64,000 nucleotides of DNA from Lucinisca nassula. Its lineage: Eukaryota; Mollusca; Bivalvia; Lucinida; Lucinidae. The notes under the pieces were generated by a model that did no database searches, was not told where the DNA came from, and worked only from the letters and a program-made list of their open reading frames with translations. Below, piece by piece: positions 20,772 through 30,988 of the stretch; the stretch's first letter is position 1, and each line of letters begins with the position of its first letter. The DNA is taken from the NCBI GenBank assembly GCA_963580285.1, contig OY757011.1:160505908-160569907 (forward strand). Direction: 5' to 3'. The translations under genes and the position numbers were made by a program.

Positions 20772-22534
20772 CAGTAGAACTTCGATGGCTCGAACACTGA
20801 TGGCTCGTTTCCCATGGCTGGGTTGAACTCGTACTTGAGCCCCTAGGGAAATCCTCAAGATAAGAAATAGTAGGGGATAATTAAGGAGATTTTAGTCTTT
20901 TATCTTGCAAATATATGCTGTGTGTACTCATTAGAATCACCTCGTTGAGGCGATTCTAATAGGGATGGGTATTGTCAGAATTTTCGTATCAAGATATATC
21001 GCGATACGGTTACCGCATATCACGATACGTATCACGATATATTATGTAGCAATCTGAAACACACTGGTAATTGGAAAACCACAATATATATGGAAAAGAG
21101 AAGGGAGTTTTCATGGGTAATATCATTTAACCTACTTACAAAACAAAGGTACTTAAAAGAATTGTCCCAATTTTATGAGGGGAAATAAAGATACCATCTG
21201 AAAGTGCTATTAAATGTTGTATTAGATTTATGGCCTCAGTCACTTTATTTGTGTCTGTCATCTTTTGCAACCTGAAATGTTGCTAGATATCAGTAGTTGG
21301 CCATGGTAAAGTTTGTTTTGGTTTTCACTCTATTACACAATCTTGTAAATGCTGGGCAGCTTACACTAAAGTGACGTATACAACAACAACAGCCGCGTGA
21401 TTCACCGAAATCCTAGCTCGGCCTACCGTAAAAATTCGGCTATAAGACGAGGATTTTTCCCTCCAAAATGACCCCGTCTTATAGCCGAGGTCATGGACTG
21501 CAGGCTTTTTTCAGGCAATGTCCGGCGAAGAGCAGACATACAGAAAAAGCCGATCAGTGATTTTTGAATTGATATAAATCGCCGCCCACAAACCACCGCT
21601 ACCATTTTTCTGCATGCGATTGGTAAATTTCGTTATCCGACGCTAGCACCCCCATAGGTGTTAATGTCATTGTGTGTATCTCTTTCATAAAAATGTTTGG
21701 AACAGGTAAAAAACCTTTTCTCGAGAGCTAAACGGTTGTGAATAGAGGTGGATAGAAAACCAGCGCTTTGCACAGCTCCCGAATTATCCCCAAAGGCTCC
21801 ATGTCAATAAACAACAGCGTTCGACTTTTCCCGTCCAGCATCTGCTATTTGGCGCCAAAACATAATCATTCATGAGATCATAGAAAAGTCTGTTTTTATT
21901 ATGCAAATATCTACCGTTAGATATAGCTAATTGTCTGAGGAGCGATTAAATCATTTTCACATTGATTGTGGATTAAATTTTGTGATTGGAGGATAAATGC
22001 CAATTAGAATCATAACGACCATATTTTCACACCTTATCTACACGCACCGCAGGGTGGCAATTTTATGACAGGGATTAACAATAGTGTCATACTTGAACCG
22101 TAATAAATACACAGATGGTTTGTCTCTGAATTGACAGTGCAGCAATTATTGCGATTTACTTACTGGTCTAGTTTTACCGTATTTAAGGACTCACAAAGAC
22201 TGACAGACTGAGCTGTATTTACCGATCGGTTATGAAAGAAAATATGAAAAATGGATAAAAAAAGAAAATATCGAAAATATCGGTATTGGCGGACCGTATT
22301 GTGGTATGATTTTTTTTCTGAACTGTATCACGATATACCGATATACCGATAATATCGCATATCACTAGATTCTAACGAGTACACAAAGCAAACATTTTCA
22401 TTATAGAACAATGAAAAGATGTCCAAAGGTATCTTGTTATGCCTCCTGACAGTAACCCTCAGTGGCTCGTACTACCCCTGTCTCGAACAGATTTTCGAGG
22501 TCCCAAAGGTGTTTGAGCCATTGAAGTTCGACTG
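20772..22534. mobile_element. pogo/Tc1-like element with 28-bp TIRs, TA target
   Basis: Ends CAGTAGAACTTCGATGGCTC and GAGCCATTGAAGTTCGACTG are inverted repeats with two mismatches over about 26 bp, each flanked by TA (20770-20771 and 22535-22536). The style and TA target fit pogo/Tigger-type elements. No transposase remains. It contains a palindrome cut by an hAT-like element. Confidence 0.75.
20960..22367. mobile_element. hAT-like transposon with 8-bp TSD
   Basis: Flanked by GATTCTAA at 20952-20959 and 22368-22375. Ends TAGGGATGGGTATTG and, inverted, TAGTGATATGCGATATT match the TAGGGATG-type hAT terminus; subterminal CGTATC/GATACG repeats are numerous. Length 1408 bp and no recognisable transposase, so non-autonomous. 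Inside, 21427-21490 has CGGCTATAAGACGAGG facing CCCCGTCTTATAGCCG, an inverted pair that may be a further small insertion. Confidence 0.8.
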
Positions 22535-22639
22535 TATTTTGTTTGTTCGAATATATTGAGGGTTCTAGCGTATGTTCAGTCCTATCTAAACCTTTTTTTT
22601 TGTTCGCCTGTTGTCTGTTACACTACTACACGTACATGT

Positions 22640-22885
22640 ATTTGAGCCAACTCTCGAGAAAAGGGTACTGTAAAAATCCTAATAATTCGGACTCTTTTAG
22701 GACTTGCTGTAATTCCCCTAAAATTTTAACAAGTTTGTTATACGATCCAGCAATGAGTCCAAATGGTGCAGATGGAGTGGCAACCATTGTGGACCCTGAT
22801 CAGACTGCTCCTTCAGGAGCAGTCTGATCTGGTCTGCACTGTTTGCTCAGGCCTATCTGTACCAATGCTTAGGATCATTATGGCA
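22640..22885 (+). mobile_element. hairpin MITE family P3
   Basis: Contains TAAAAATCCTAATAATT, CTTGCTGTAATTCCCCTAAA, GGATCCAGCAATGAGTCC-like sequence, then the hairpin GACCCTGATCAGACTGCTCC, TTCAGGAGCAGTCTGATC, TGCACTGTTTGC and the flank CAATGCTTAGGATCATTA. Orientation is opposite to 40788 and 55490. The outer ends are not defined. Confidence 0.7.
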
Positions 22886-22996
22886 CTTATTACATAGGCG
22901 AACAAAGGTTCATGCAAACCAACCTGTACATAAGAACAGACTTGCTGCTTGCAAACATCTAGTGATGACCTTGCAGCAGCCTTTACAGGGAGTTAC
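22886..22996. other. spacer
   Basis: No gene. ACAGGGAGTTA at its right end is repeated, with one mismatch, after the S3 SINE (23226-23236) and is a likely target duplication. Confidence 0.4.
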
Positions 22997-23225
22997 GGGC
23001 CTCCGTGGCCTAGTGGTTAAGAGCGCTGTGTCTTGATCATTAGGTCTCTCACCGCTGTGGTTCGATTCTCGCTTTGGCCATAATATTATGTGAGACGCCA
23101 AGTTCTGCAATGGAAGGTCAGGTGGTTTTTCTCCGGGTACTTTGGTTTTCGCCCACCTCTGATTAACGATTGGCTTGATATGAGTGAAATAATCTTGAAA
23201 GGGCCGTAAAACAACAAAAAAAAAA
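22997..23225 (+). mobile_element. tRNA-derived SINE family S3, best copy
   Basis: Box A region GGCCTAGTGGTTAAGAGCGC and box B region GTGGTTCGATTCTCGC lie about 75 bp apart at most, as in a tRNA. The body is GTGAGACGCCAAGTTCTGCA, TTCGCCCACCTCTGATTAAC, GAAATAATCTTGAAAGGGCC, and the end is GTAAAACAACAAAAAA. It interrupts an older sequence whose tail (AAAACCTCAATTCAATTC plus CAAACAAA, to 23281) is that of an S1 element. Confidence 0.85.
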
Positions 23226-23566
23226 ACAACTTGACAGGGAATTAAAACCTCAATTCAATTCAAACAAACAAACAAACAAAACCTTGCGGCGTCTTAATTG
23301 AAGAAGTCATGACAGACATTGGTTGACTATACATGCCTATACATGTGCATTTCAAGAGCATAAATTAAAGAACGCAAAGGGCCCTTGGTTCATATGCATG
23401 TGTTGGTTTTAACCTGAGGCTCCAGAGGTGGTACCCTTATTCAAAATCCTTATCCCTCACATTGGGCTTCTGAATTCCATCAACTTTCTGTATACAGGCA
23501 TTCGATATAACAACAAAACTTGTTATAATTACAATGTCAGTGAAACAAATTCTTAGCCCAAGCCGA

Positions 23567-23772
23567 TTAACCCTTATCTTGCTGAGTATAGCCACACCCA
23601 TTTCTGTCTATCAACCAATCAAATTACTTGATGTAATTCATTGCTACAAATTCATAAACTGAATGCCAAACAGTGTAGATCCTGATCAGATGGCTTCTTC
23701 AGAAGCCATCTGATCTGGATCTACACTGTTTGCAAAGATAGGGGTTGTCGTGAACAGCAAGATAAGGGTTAA
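23567..23772 (+). mobile_element. hairpin MITE family P1 (TTAA type)
   Basis: Lies between TTAA flanks. Ends CCCTTATCTTGCTGAGTA and CAGCAAGATAAGGG are inverted repeats. The core hairpin is CAAACAGTGTAGATCCTGAT, CAGATGGCTTCTTCAGAAGC, CATCTGATCTGGATCTACAC, TGTTTG. The left flank contains CACACCCATTTCTGTC and CAACCAATCAAATTAC. Confidence 0.8.
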
Positions 23773-23798
23773 TAGCAATATTCAAGAATATTGTAATT

Positions 23799-23902
23799 AT
23801 TTAATACTCAAAGAAACAAATACTGTGAATATTTGTTAGCATCGCCTTGGCAAGGGGATTCTAGCAAATGTCCAAAACATTTGTTTCTTGGAGTAATTAA
23901 TG
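23799..23902. repeat. small palindromic MITE
   Basis: TTTAATACTCAAAGAAACAA faces TTGTTTCTTGGAGTAATTAA, about 20-bp inverted ends around a 60-bp centre. No duplication could be assigned with confidence. Confidence 0.55.
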
Positions 23903-24564
23903 GAGAAAGTCCTTAATTATACAATTTACAGCTTCTTATTGGATTCTTCACTGTAGCGTAAATTACTGTCATTAAAGCGATGGTCCTCTGTAGTTCTTTT
24001 AAAGAATTACCGGCAGATGTCTCCTGAAGTTCTTCCCCAGAGCCAAGAAGTTTAACTCCCTAGTTCTTGGGTCAGGGGTTTTGTTTGGCTGCCTTATTAG
24101 CCACACCCCTTCCCCCTCCACAGAGACAGACATATGCACACATACACACCTATGGTAGAAAACATAGACGGATGGTTGGAGACTGGTATTTGAAGACTGC
24201 ATAATCATCTTCCCATATTGCTAGACATGTAAGATATCATTTTGGACTGACTGAAAATAGGCTAAAAGTTGTTCCAGACAGCTAATTGTTAGGATGAACT
24301 GTATTGAGCAGAATTCATTAATTAAGAGCTCAGACAGTTTGCCAAATGAAGCTTACTATTAATGGCTATTTGAGAACTGATCAGAATTAAGTTCTTGGAG
24401 GAAAGCATTTTAATTTGTAGTCAATCAATTCTCTGAAGGTCTGTGCGAAAATCATCATGTCTGAGAAAGAACCCTAAAGACGCCAAGAGAAACTGCATCT
24501 GAAATGATGTCTCTTTATGTTATCTTCTGCATGTTCTTGCAAACTTTTTCATTTGTGTTTTGCA
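23903..24564. other. no recognisable gene or repeat
   Basis: Mostly single-copy here. The minus-strand reading 23999-24208 has no family match. GGCTAAAAGTTGTTCCAGAC and neighbours are not repeated in the window. Confidence 0.3.
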
Positions 24565-24660
24565 TACAGGCAAACAGTGTGGACCATGATCAGATCAGAC
24601 TGCGCACAGAGGAGCAGTATAATAGCAGTGATCTGGAGCCACTCTGTTTGCAACAATGAC
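24565..24660 (+). repeat. degenerate P-type hairpin
   Basis: CAAACAGTGTGGACCATGAT, CAGATCAGACTGC, GGAGCAG, GATCTGGAGCCACTCTGTTT: both arms of the P3 core are present with an internal expansion. Confidence 0.55.
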
Positions 24661-24781
24661 TTTTAAATTAAGTGGCAGACTACAAAGCAGCTGATAGTTT
24701 TAGTGGGAAAACCCAGAGGTTGAATTTGACTTTAGCATGTATCAGACATTTTTCAAAATCAGTCACTCCTCTTTTTAAGAT

Positions 24782-25026
24782 ACCTGCCGGGGTTGGCAAG
24801 ATTCTTTCGTGACGATTGATCGTGAAATCTTTTCTGTGGTCATTCTCTCCCTTCCACTGGTTCAAGAAGGGCAGTTGTCAGTTTCTGGAGAAAGAATGTG
24901 CACTGTGCTGGTTAACTGCTTACGTATAAGCCTGCCCAGGAAAAGTGTGGATAGGTAAACTGACCAGCTCAAAAATGACTCAAAATAGTGTTGACTGGGC
25001 CATTAAACTCCAATACAAACAAACAC
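24782..25026 (+). mobile_element. SINE family S2, 5'-truncated
   Basis: Starts after the tRNA-like head at GGGGTTGGCAAG. The body GATTGATCGTGAAATC, TCAAGAAGGGCAGTTGTC, GAAAGAATGTGCACTG, GTTAACTGCTTACGTATAAG and CCTGCCCAGG is followed by AGTGTTGACTGGGCCATTAA and a CAAACAAACA tail. Confidence 0.8.
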
Positions 25027-25039
25027 AGCTACCCAGGTG

Positions 25040-25142
25040 AAGAAAACAACGAGGTATTGTCATAGTTCTGGCGCCGTTGTTTGCTAAAACTTGGACATAT
25101 TCTTGTCTGCGTTGTGCAAAAACTTGGACATTTTGACCATCT
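25040..25142 (+). mobile_element. HLE family J 5' fragment
   Basis: GAAGAAAACAACGAGGTATT, GTCATAG and two copies of AAAACTTGGACAT match the start of the element at 32590. Only about 100 bp remains. Confidence 0.5.
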
Positions 25143-25379
25143 CCACAGTACAGTCCAACACAATGTGTTTGCTCATTGTATTCACCTTTAACACAGCAGT
25201 TTTTGAATACAACCTACTAGTCAATCAATTCTAGTCAATTTAATAGTTCTAGTCAATATCTTGACAATTTTTCTGGTTTCTGAATTAAATAAAACTTAAA
25301 AAAACATTGGTTTAAGACTTTATTTCCATTTTACATGCAATTTCATGATGTGTTCAATTCATCTACCAGTTCTGGACTG

Positions 25380-26165
25380 TTTGTCAAAGCATCCTGAAAA
25401 ATAAAAAATAAAAAATAAAAATGTTCCACCCGCCCCAATTTTTCACAAAATTTGGATGAGAATCTATAAATTAATTTGGTATGGCCTAAATGTGTGGATG
25501 AATCTACATGAGTATTTTAGGTCAAGGTCATTATTTGATCTTAACTCAAGGTCATTCGTATATGAAAAATTAAAACTTATTTTCCTCATAAAATGCTGAG
25601 CCATTTGTAACCAAATTTCATATAAACACCTGTAGGAACAAGGAAATGAAAATGAACTAAAATGAGTTTGGTCACATGGCCAAGATGGCCACTATGCCCA
25701 TATAAGGTAAAAACCCTTCAAAAATTTTCTTCTCCCGAACCAGTGGTCTGATTGTCATGAAACATTGTATGTAGCATTGGGGATTCAGGCTTATCATAAT
25801 TTGTTCAAATTATGACCCTCGGATTACCTTTGATCTTGGCCTAAGGCCTTTCAGGTATGAAGATTATAACTTATTTTCCACTGGAACCTCTGGGCCGTTT
25901 GTGACCAAATTTTATATAAAGGCTTGTAGAAATTTATTGCAATGAGTTTGGTCACATGATCAATATGGCCAACATACCCATAAAGGGTAAAACACTTCAG
26001 AAATCTTCTTCTCTGCAACCAATGGGCTGAATTTCATGAAACTTGGTATGTAGCATTGGTGACTCAAATTGGCCCATTATAGTTCCCTCAAGTGATGACC
26101 CCTTGATGGCCTTGACCTATTTTACACCCAGGTAAAATTTAGTCGCATAGACATTAGTATGATAA
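25380..26165 (+). repeat. diverged G-type tandem array
   Basis: About two units with TGGTCACATGGCCAAGATGG, CCCATATAAGGTAAAAACCC, TTCTTCTC and GACCTTGACCTATTTTAC. An AAAAT microsatellite (25392-25420) lies at the left edge. Older than the arrays at 28230-32384. Confidence 0.6.
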
Positions 26166-26170
26166 AAAGT

Positions 26171-26670
26171 AAAAAAAAAACGGGTATTTTTCAGAAATTA
26201 TTGCAGCCTGTCATCGATGAGAACAGTTTCAGCTTCAGGTTGAGTCACATTTTAACTGCCCACATAAATTTTTGTTACACTAGGATATTTATGGACCTTA
26301 AGTCTAAAAGAATCACCCCAGTTGTCAACCTTCAGTCTGATCGGCACCCTGTCCACCTTGGCTTAGGCACCACGGTACATAGGATTGGAAGTAGATGAAT
26401 TAAAATGCTCATATTAAAGAGTCAGGGAGCAGCAGCCATCTACATCTAATGCTCGTGAGTGTCCTAGTTACGAGCTGCCATCTCATTTCTCATCTCAGAT
26501 GTGACCTCAAATGTTAGCTCAATTAAGTGCCGTCAAAGCCTTAGCAATGATCTTGACATTCTGATGTTGTATACCTCATCATGTACCCAATATGGCTTCT
26601 GCTAATATGTCCCTAGTGGCATAGCCAGAACATTATAATGTTTGTTGGTTTGTTTCTTTGTTGGAAAACT
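26171..26670. other. no recognisable gene or repeat
   Basis: A 79-codon plus-strand ORF at 26159-26398 begins inside the array edge, has no domain and sits without splice context. I treat it as chance. Confidence 0.3.
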
Positions 26671-26880
26671 TAAACCCTTGTCCTGCTGAGCCTGAATATG
26701 TCTTATCTTTCAAACAATGTAGATCCAGATCAGATGGCTTCTGAAGAAGCCATCTGATAGGATCTTTATTGTTTGTCATTCAGTTTATGAATTTGTTAAT
26801 GATTTGCATCAATAAATCTGATTGGTTGATAATCAGTGGTGGGTGTGGCATATTTAAATATTCAGCAGGTCAAGGGTTAA
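26671..26880 (-). mobile_element. hairpin MITE family P1, minus orientation
   Basis: Starts after TTAA-like TTAAAC with CCCTTGTCCTGCTGAG and ends CAGCAGGTCAAGGG, TTAA. The core hairpin AGATCCAGATCAGATGGCTT, CTGAAGAAGCCATCTGAT is followed by GATTGGTTGATAATCAGTGG and GGTGTGGCATAT. Confidence 0.75.
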
Positions 26881-27636
26881 CATTTGTCATAACTTTTGAA
26901 CCGTTTGAGATAGAGCCTGATGTCATATTCTTGTGACAAGGGCTTCCCACTCATTTAAAAAAAATGACCTCATCTGGTAACATACATTTTTAATCCCATT
27001 AACTTTAGAAGGCGCATGTAACCAATGAAGACTCTGATCAAACTATTGCAAGTCTCGCAGCTACCCAAGCTAAAAATAGACTAATTGAAAATACATATTT
27101 TGATATAACAGATTTGAAAAATATCAACCAAACCCAAAAACATAAAGGCTAATGCACACAAAAAATGGAAAAAAGTATTTTTATATCTGGAACTTTGCCC
27201 TTATTTGATGCAACCTCCATGTAACATGCGGTCAGAGGTCTGGATGTAGTTTCTGTGTAATTGACATATGAGTGCAAGGATTTTCATTATCAGGAATTAT
27301 TAGTTATTCACCCAGATAACTGGTTCTTTCCTGCTGATTAATTAATGAATTATTAACAGTACATTATTCCACATCATATGCACCGATCTGATACCATAGG
27401 GCTGGCATAACTACTGTAAATATCCTCCTTCATGTACCTACAAATCTGTAAAGCTGTGGAGGTCCTAAATCTGACACCCCATAATGTGGGGTCTGATCAA
27501 GGTCTTCACTGTTTGCTAACTAGACTTTGTGTCAGAAATAGATCTTAAATGAAAAATAGACCAGACACCCCTTAAATGACAAATGGACCTTCCCAACATA
27601 CAGTGGAAGAGTCCACTAGTATACAATGAGTTAACC
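26881..27636. other. mostly unrecognised; one partial P-type hairpin
   Basis: 27455-27520 has GTGGAGGTCCTAAATCTGAC, ACCCCATAATGTGGGGT, CTGATCAAGGTC, TCACTGTTTGC, a diverged P2/P3 core hairpin. No gene elsewhere. Confidence 0.4.
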
Positions 27637-27644
27637 CTTAAACT

Positions 27645-27954
27645 GCGGGCTGGCCTCGGTAGCTCAGTTGGATGCACATCTGACTGGTGATCAGGAGGAC
27701 GTGGGTTCGATACCTGCTGGGGTCGGCAACATTTTTTTTGTGGAGATTGATCATGAAATCTTTTCTACGGTCATTCTCTCTCTTCCACTGATTCAAGAAG
27801 GGCAGTTGTCAGTTTGTGGCGAAAGAATGTGCACTTTACTAGTTAACCGCTTACGTATAAGCCTGCCCAGGTAAAGTGTGGATAGGTAAACTGACCGGCT
27901 CAAAAATGACCTAAATCAGTGTTGACTGGGCTGTTAACCCCCTAAACAAACAAA
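27645..27954 (+). mobile_element. full-length S2 SINE with 8-bp TSD
   Basis: Flanked by CTTAAACT at 27637-27644 and 27955-27962. The tRNA-like head is CTCGGTAGCTCAGTTGGATG (box A) and GTGGGTTCGATACCTGC (box B). The body is as in other S2 copies, including GTTAACCGCTTACGTATAAG then CCTGCCCAGG, and the end is GGGCTGTTAACCCCC with a CAAACAAAC tail. Length 310 bp. The head is not a functional tRNA: it runs straight into the SINE body and the acceptor stem does not close. Confidence 0.9.
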
Positions 27955-28014
27955 CTTAAACTTTGAGTCACAACATTTACAGAAGTCATTGCTTTCAAAA
28001 GAACTGGTTTATGC

Positions 28015-28229
28015 TTAACCCTTTTTGTACCGAATGGAATCTTCCTCCTTATATACAGGAGGAGTCCATTTCAAAATTGAGATGTGTCAGGTTGTGTTTT
28101 CATCTAAAACTATTTGGAAATTGGCTGAAAATTTTGCAAACAGCGTAGGCCCTGATCAGACGCAGCATTCTGCGGTGTCTAATCTGGGCCTGCATTGTTT
28201 GGTAACTACCCGTCTTGGGGTTTCCGGTA
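28015..28229 (+). mobile_element. hairpin MITE family P2, 3' end cut
   Basis: Begins TTAACCCTTTTTGTACCG. It has TATATACAGGAGGAGTCC, the core GTAGGCCCTGATCAGACGCA, GCATTCTGCGGTGTCTAATC, and ends TTGGGGTTTCCGGTAC without the closing AAAATGGGTTAA. The G array starts immediately after. Confidence 0.75.
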
Positions 28230-29730
28230 CGCCCATATATTATGTTAAAAACCTTTTTTTCGCGAGGACTGGGTCACATGACCATTATGGCCGCCATGCC
28301 CATATATGGTGAAAACCTTTAATAATCTTCTTCTCAAGGACCGAATGGCCAATGTTCTTGAAATGTTGTATGCAGCATTGGGGGCTCGGGCCCTACCAAG
28401 TTTGTTCAAAAGATGACCTTTGGTTGACCTTGACCTGTTTTACGTTAAGGTCAAATTTGGTCACTTAGACATTTGTATGGAAAAAAAGGCAAAACCGTGG
28501 ATTTTTTCTGATTGCATGGTAGCTAGTGGCATAAGAAATGTTCTTAGCACTCAGCTGAATGGAAGTTTATCAGTTATGAAGGTCAAGGTCATTTCCCGAC
28601 CTTTGTTCAGGTTGGCTTTGTATGCAGCATCGGGGACTTCGGCCCTCCCAAATTTGTTCAAGTGATGACCTTTGGTCGACTTTAATCTGTTTTAGGTCAA
28701 GGTCAAATTTGGTCACTTAGACATTTGTGTGGAAAAAAGCAAAACGGCGGATTTTTCTGATTGCATGGTAGCTAGTGGCATCAGAAATGATATTTGCACT
28801 CAGGTGAATGGAAGTTTATCAGTTCCAAAGGTCAAGGTCATTTACTGACCTTTGTCCAGGTTGGCTCAGATTCAGTATTTTTATCTTCTTCTTCACTTAA
28901 ACTACTTGACCAATTGAAACCAAATTACATGTGGAGCCTCTATGGGAAGGGGAAACGAAAGTTTGTTCATGAGGACTGGGTCACAGGACCAATATGGCCG
29001 CCATGCCCATATATGGTAAAAACCCTTAAAAATCTTCTTCTCAAGAAGCGAATGGTCGATGTTCTTGAAACGTTGTATGCAGCATTGGGGACTCGGGCCC
29101 TACAAAGTTTGTTCAAATGATGACCTTTGGTTGACCTTGACCTGTTTTACGTCAAGGTCAAATTTGGTCACTTAGACATTTGTATGGAAAAAAAAGGCAA
29201 AACCGTGGATTTTTTCTGATAGCATGGTAGCTAGAGGCATAAGAAATGTTCTTTGCACTCGGCTGAATGGAAGTTTATCAGTTCCGAAGGTCAAGGTCAT
29301 TTCCTGATTTTTGTCCAGGTTGGCTTGGTATGCAGCATTGGGGACTTCGCGGCCCTCCCAAATTTGTTCAAGTGATGACCTTCGGTTGACTTTGATCTGT
29401 TTTAGGTCAAGGTCAAATTTGGTTACTTAGACATTTGTATGGAAAAAAAAAGCAAAACAGCAGATTTTTCTGATTGCATGGTAGCTAGTGGCATCAGAAA
29501 TGATATTTGCACTTAGCTGAATGGAAGTTTATCAGTTCCAAAGGTCAAGGTCATTTACCGACCTTTGTCCAGGTTGGCTCAGATTCAGTAATTTTATCTT
29601 CTTCTTCACTTAAACTACTTGACCAATTGAAACCAAATTACATGTGGAGCCTCTATGGGAAGGGGAAACGAAAGTTTGTTCGTGAGGACTGGGTCACAGG
29701 ACCAATATGGCCACCATGCCCATATGCGGT
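28230..29730 (+). repeat. HLE family G tandem array, older block
   Basis: Units with GGACTGGGTCACATGACCA, ATGGCCGCCATGCCC, ATATATGGTAAAAACC, TTGACCTTGACCTGTTTTAC and GGTCAAATTTGGTCACTTAG, near 28260, 28975 and 29690. The longer repeat of about 715 bp is built from two similar half units. Frame-open readings of 80-108 codons are repeat translations. A LINE interrupts it at 29731. Confidence 0.75.
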
Positions 29731-29731
29731 A

Positions 29732-29764
<33 letters not shown>

Positions 29765-30790
29765 GTCTTTATTTCAAGAGGGTAACACAATTAGAACAAT
29801 AACTAATCTCCCTTGCGGCCCTCAAATTATTTACAAATTTTACAACGAACAAAGTTCCATATTTACTGCAAGCACCCAGACACACAGGCGAGAGCAAACA
29901 GGGCAAACCCAGACAAGATGTCAAAGAGTTCAGCATCTCTTCAGGGTCTACACTGTTTGCCAGTCGTCTAGCCACCCACAGGCACACTGTTAGGTAGTAA
30001 ACCATACCTGTTCAAGTTTTGGAACAATTATGGTAAGGAGCTAAGGTGTCCAAATACTTCGGGCAAATATGAAAATAAAAAAAAATCAAAGACAATACTA
30101 CATGGATTGATGATACAAAATGACCAAAAGGACCAACAATCTTCCCACCATGTACAAGTATTGAACTCAGCCAAATTCTAAAAAATCATAAAGGCAAAAA
30201 TCATAGAGTTTTGTTTTCCATCTTCCATCAATTTTTGATATACAGGAGGCGAATTTTAGTAATTATTGACAATTTAGGAAAGAAGATGAAGAAGGAAAAA
30301 AAAGAGAGAGAAATAAAAAGAATAATATAAATATCACCTGGCTGAGTATAACAAACACATGATAAGAAGGTGACTGTCCCCGCAGACATTCCAGATCAAT
30401 TCCATGTAATACTTATATACATGGAAAGAGACTGCAAATGTTCTTTCACATACTCAACAAAAGACATAGAGATGAGGCAAAAAGATATATACATGTATAC
30501 AAAATAATGACTTGCACACACAAACACACATACAAATATGCGCACACGCAAAAACTTAGCTTTTCATCCATTTTAAACACCTATTGTGGAACGATTCCAC
30601 AGAAGGTACACTCTTTACACTATATGGAAGACAGTTCCATATAATTGGGCCTGAAAATGCCAAGCTCCCTTTATATAATTCTTTGTGTGGCTTGGGCAGC
30701 ATAAAGTTCTGTGCTGCCATAGAGCGCAGCATCATGGACTTGCCACCTCCATCAGTAGTATGCTGTCTTCTGGAAAACATTTCATATATG
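29731..30790 (-). mobile_element. CR1-like LINE 3' fragment
   Basis: On the minus strand a C-terminal reverse-transcriptase ORF end (30556-30795) reads KPHKELYKGSLAFSGPIIWN then CLPYSVKSVPSVESF. That is the closing segment typical of CR1/L2-group ORF2 proteins. A 3' UTR of about 780 bp ends GAGGGTAACAC-type sequence and an ATT microsatellite (29732-29762 on the plus strand). It is heavily 5'-truncated, and the CATAT-GGTA-like sequence on both sides may be a diverged target duplication in the G array. The 3' tail matches that of the S5 SINEs. Confidence 0.75.
29732..29763. repeat. AAT microsatellite (LINE tail)
   Basis: About ten AAT units forming the 3' tail of the minus-strand LINE. Confidence 0.9.
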
Positions 30791-30988
30791 TACAAAAACC
30801 TTTAAAAATCTTTTTCTCAAGAAGCGAATAGCCAATGTTCTTGAAACTTTGTATGCATCATCGGGGACTTGGGCCCTACCAAGTTTGTTCAAATGATGAC
30901 CTTTGATTGACCTTGACGTGTTTTACGTGAAGGTCAAATTTGGTTACTTAGACATTTGTAAGGAAAAAAGGCAAAACCGTGGATTTTT
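30791..30988 (+). repeat. HLE family G array, continuation
   Basis: Resumes with AAAAACCTTTAAAAATC, TTCTCAAGAAGCGAAT and TTGACCTTGACGTGTTTTAC, and breaks at GTGGATTTTT where a new element starts. Confidence 0.7.

Noticed and set aside
22543..22827. Peptide with VDPDQTAPSGA, also seen on the minus strand at 40786-41055
   Set aside because: It is a reading of the P3 hairpin MITE. The similarity is DNA repeat similarity, not protein homology.
27645..27730. Possible tRNA gene (boxes A and B at the S2 head)
   Set aside because: The head flows into the SINE body, the acceptor stem does not close and several copies exist. It is a tRNA-derived SINE promoter. The same applies to the S3 and S5 heads.
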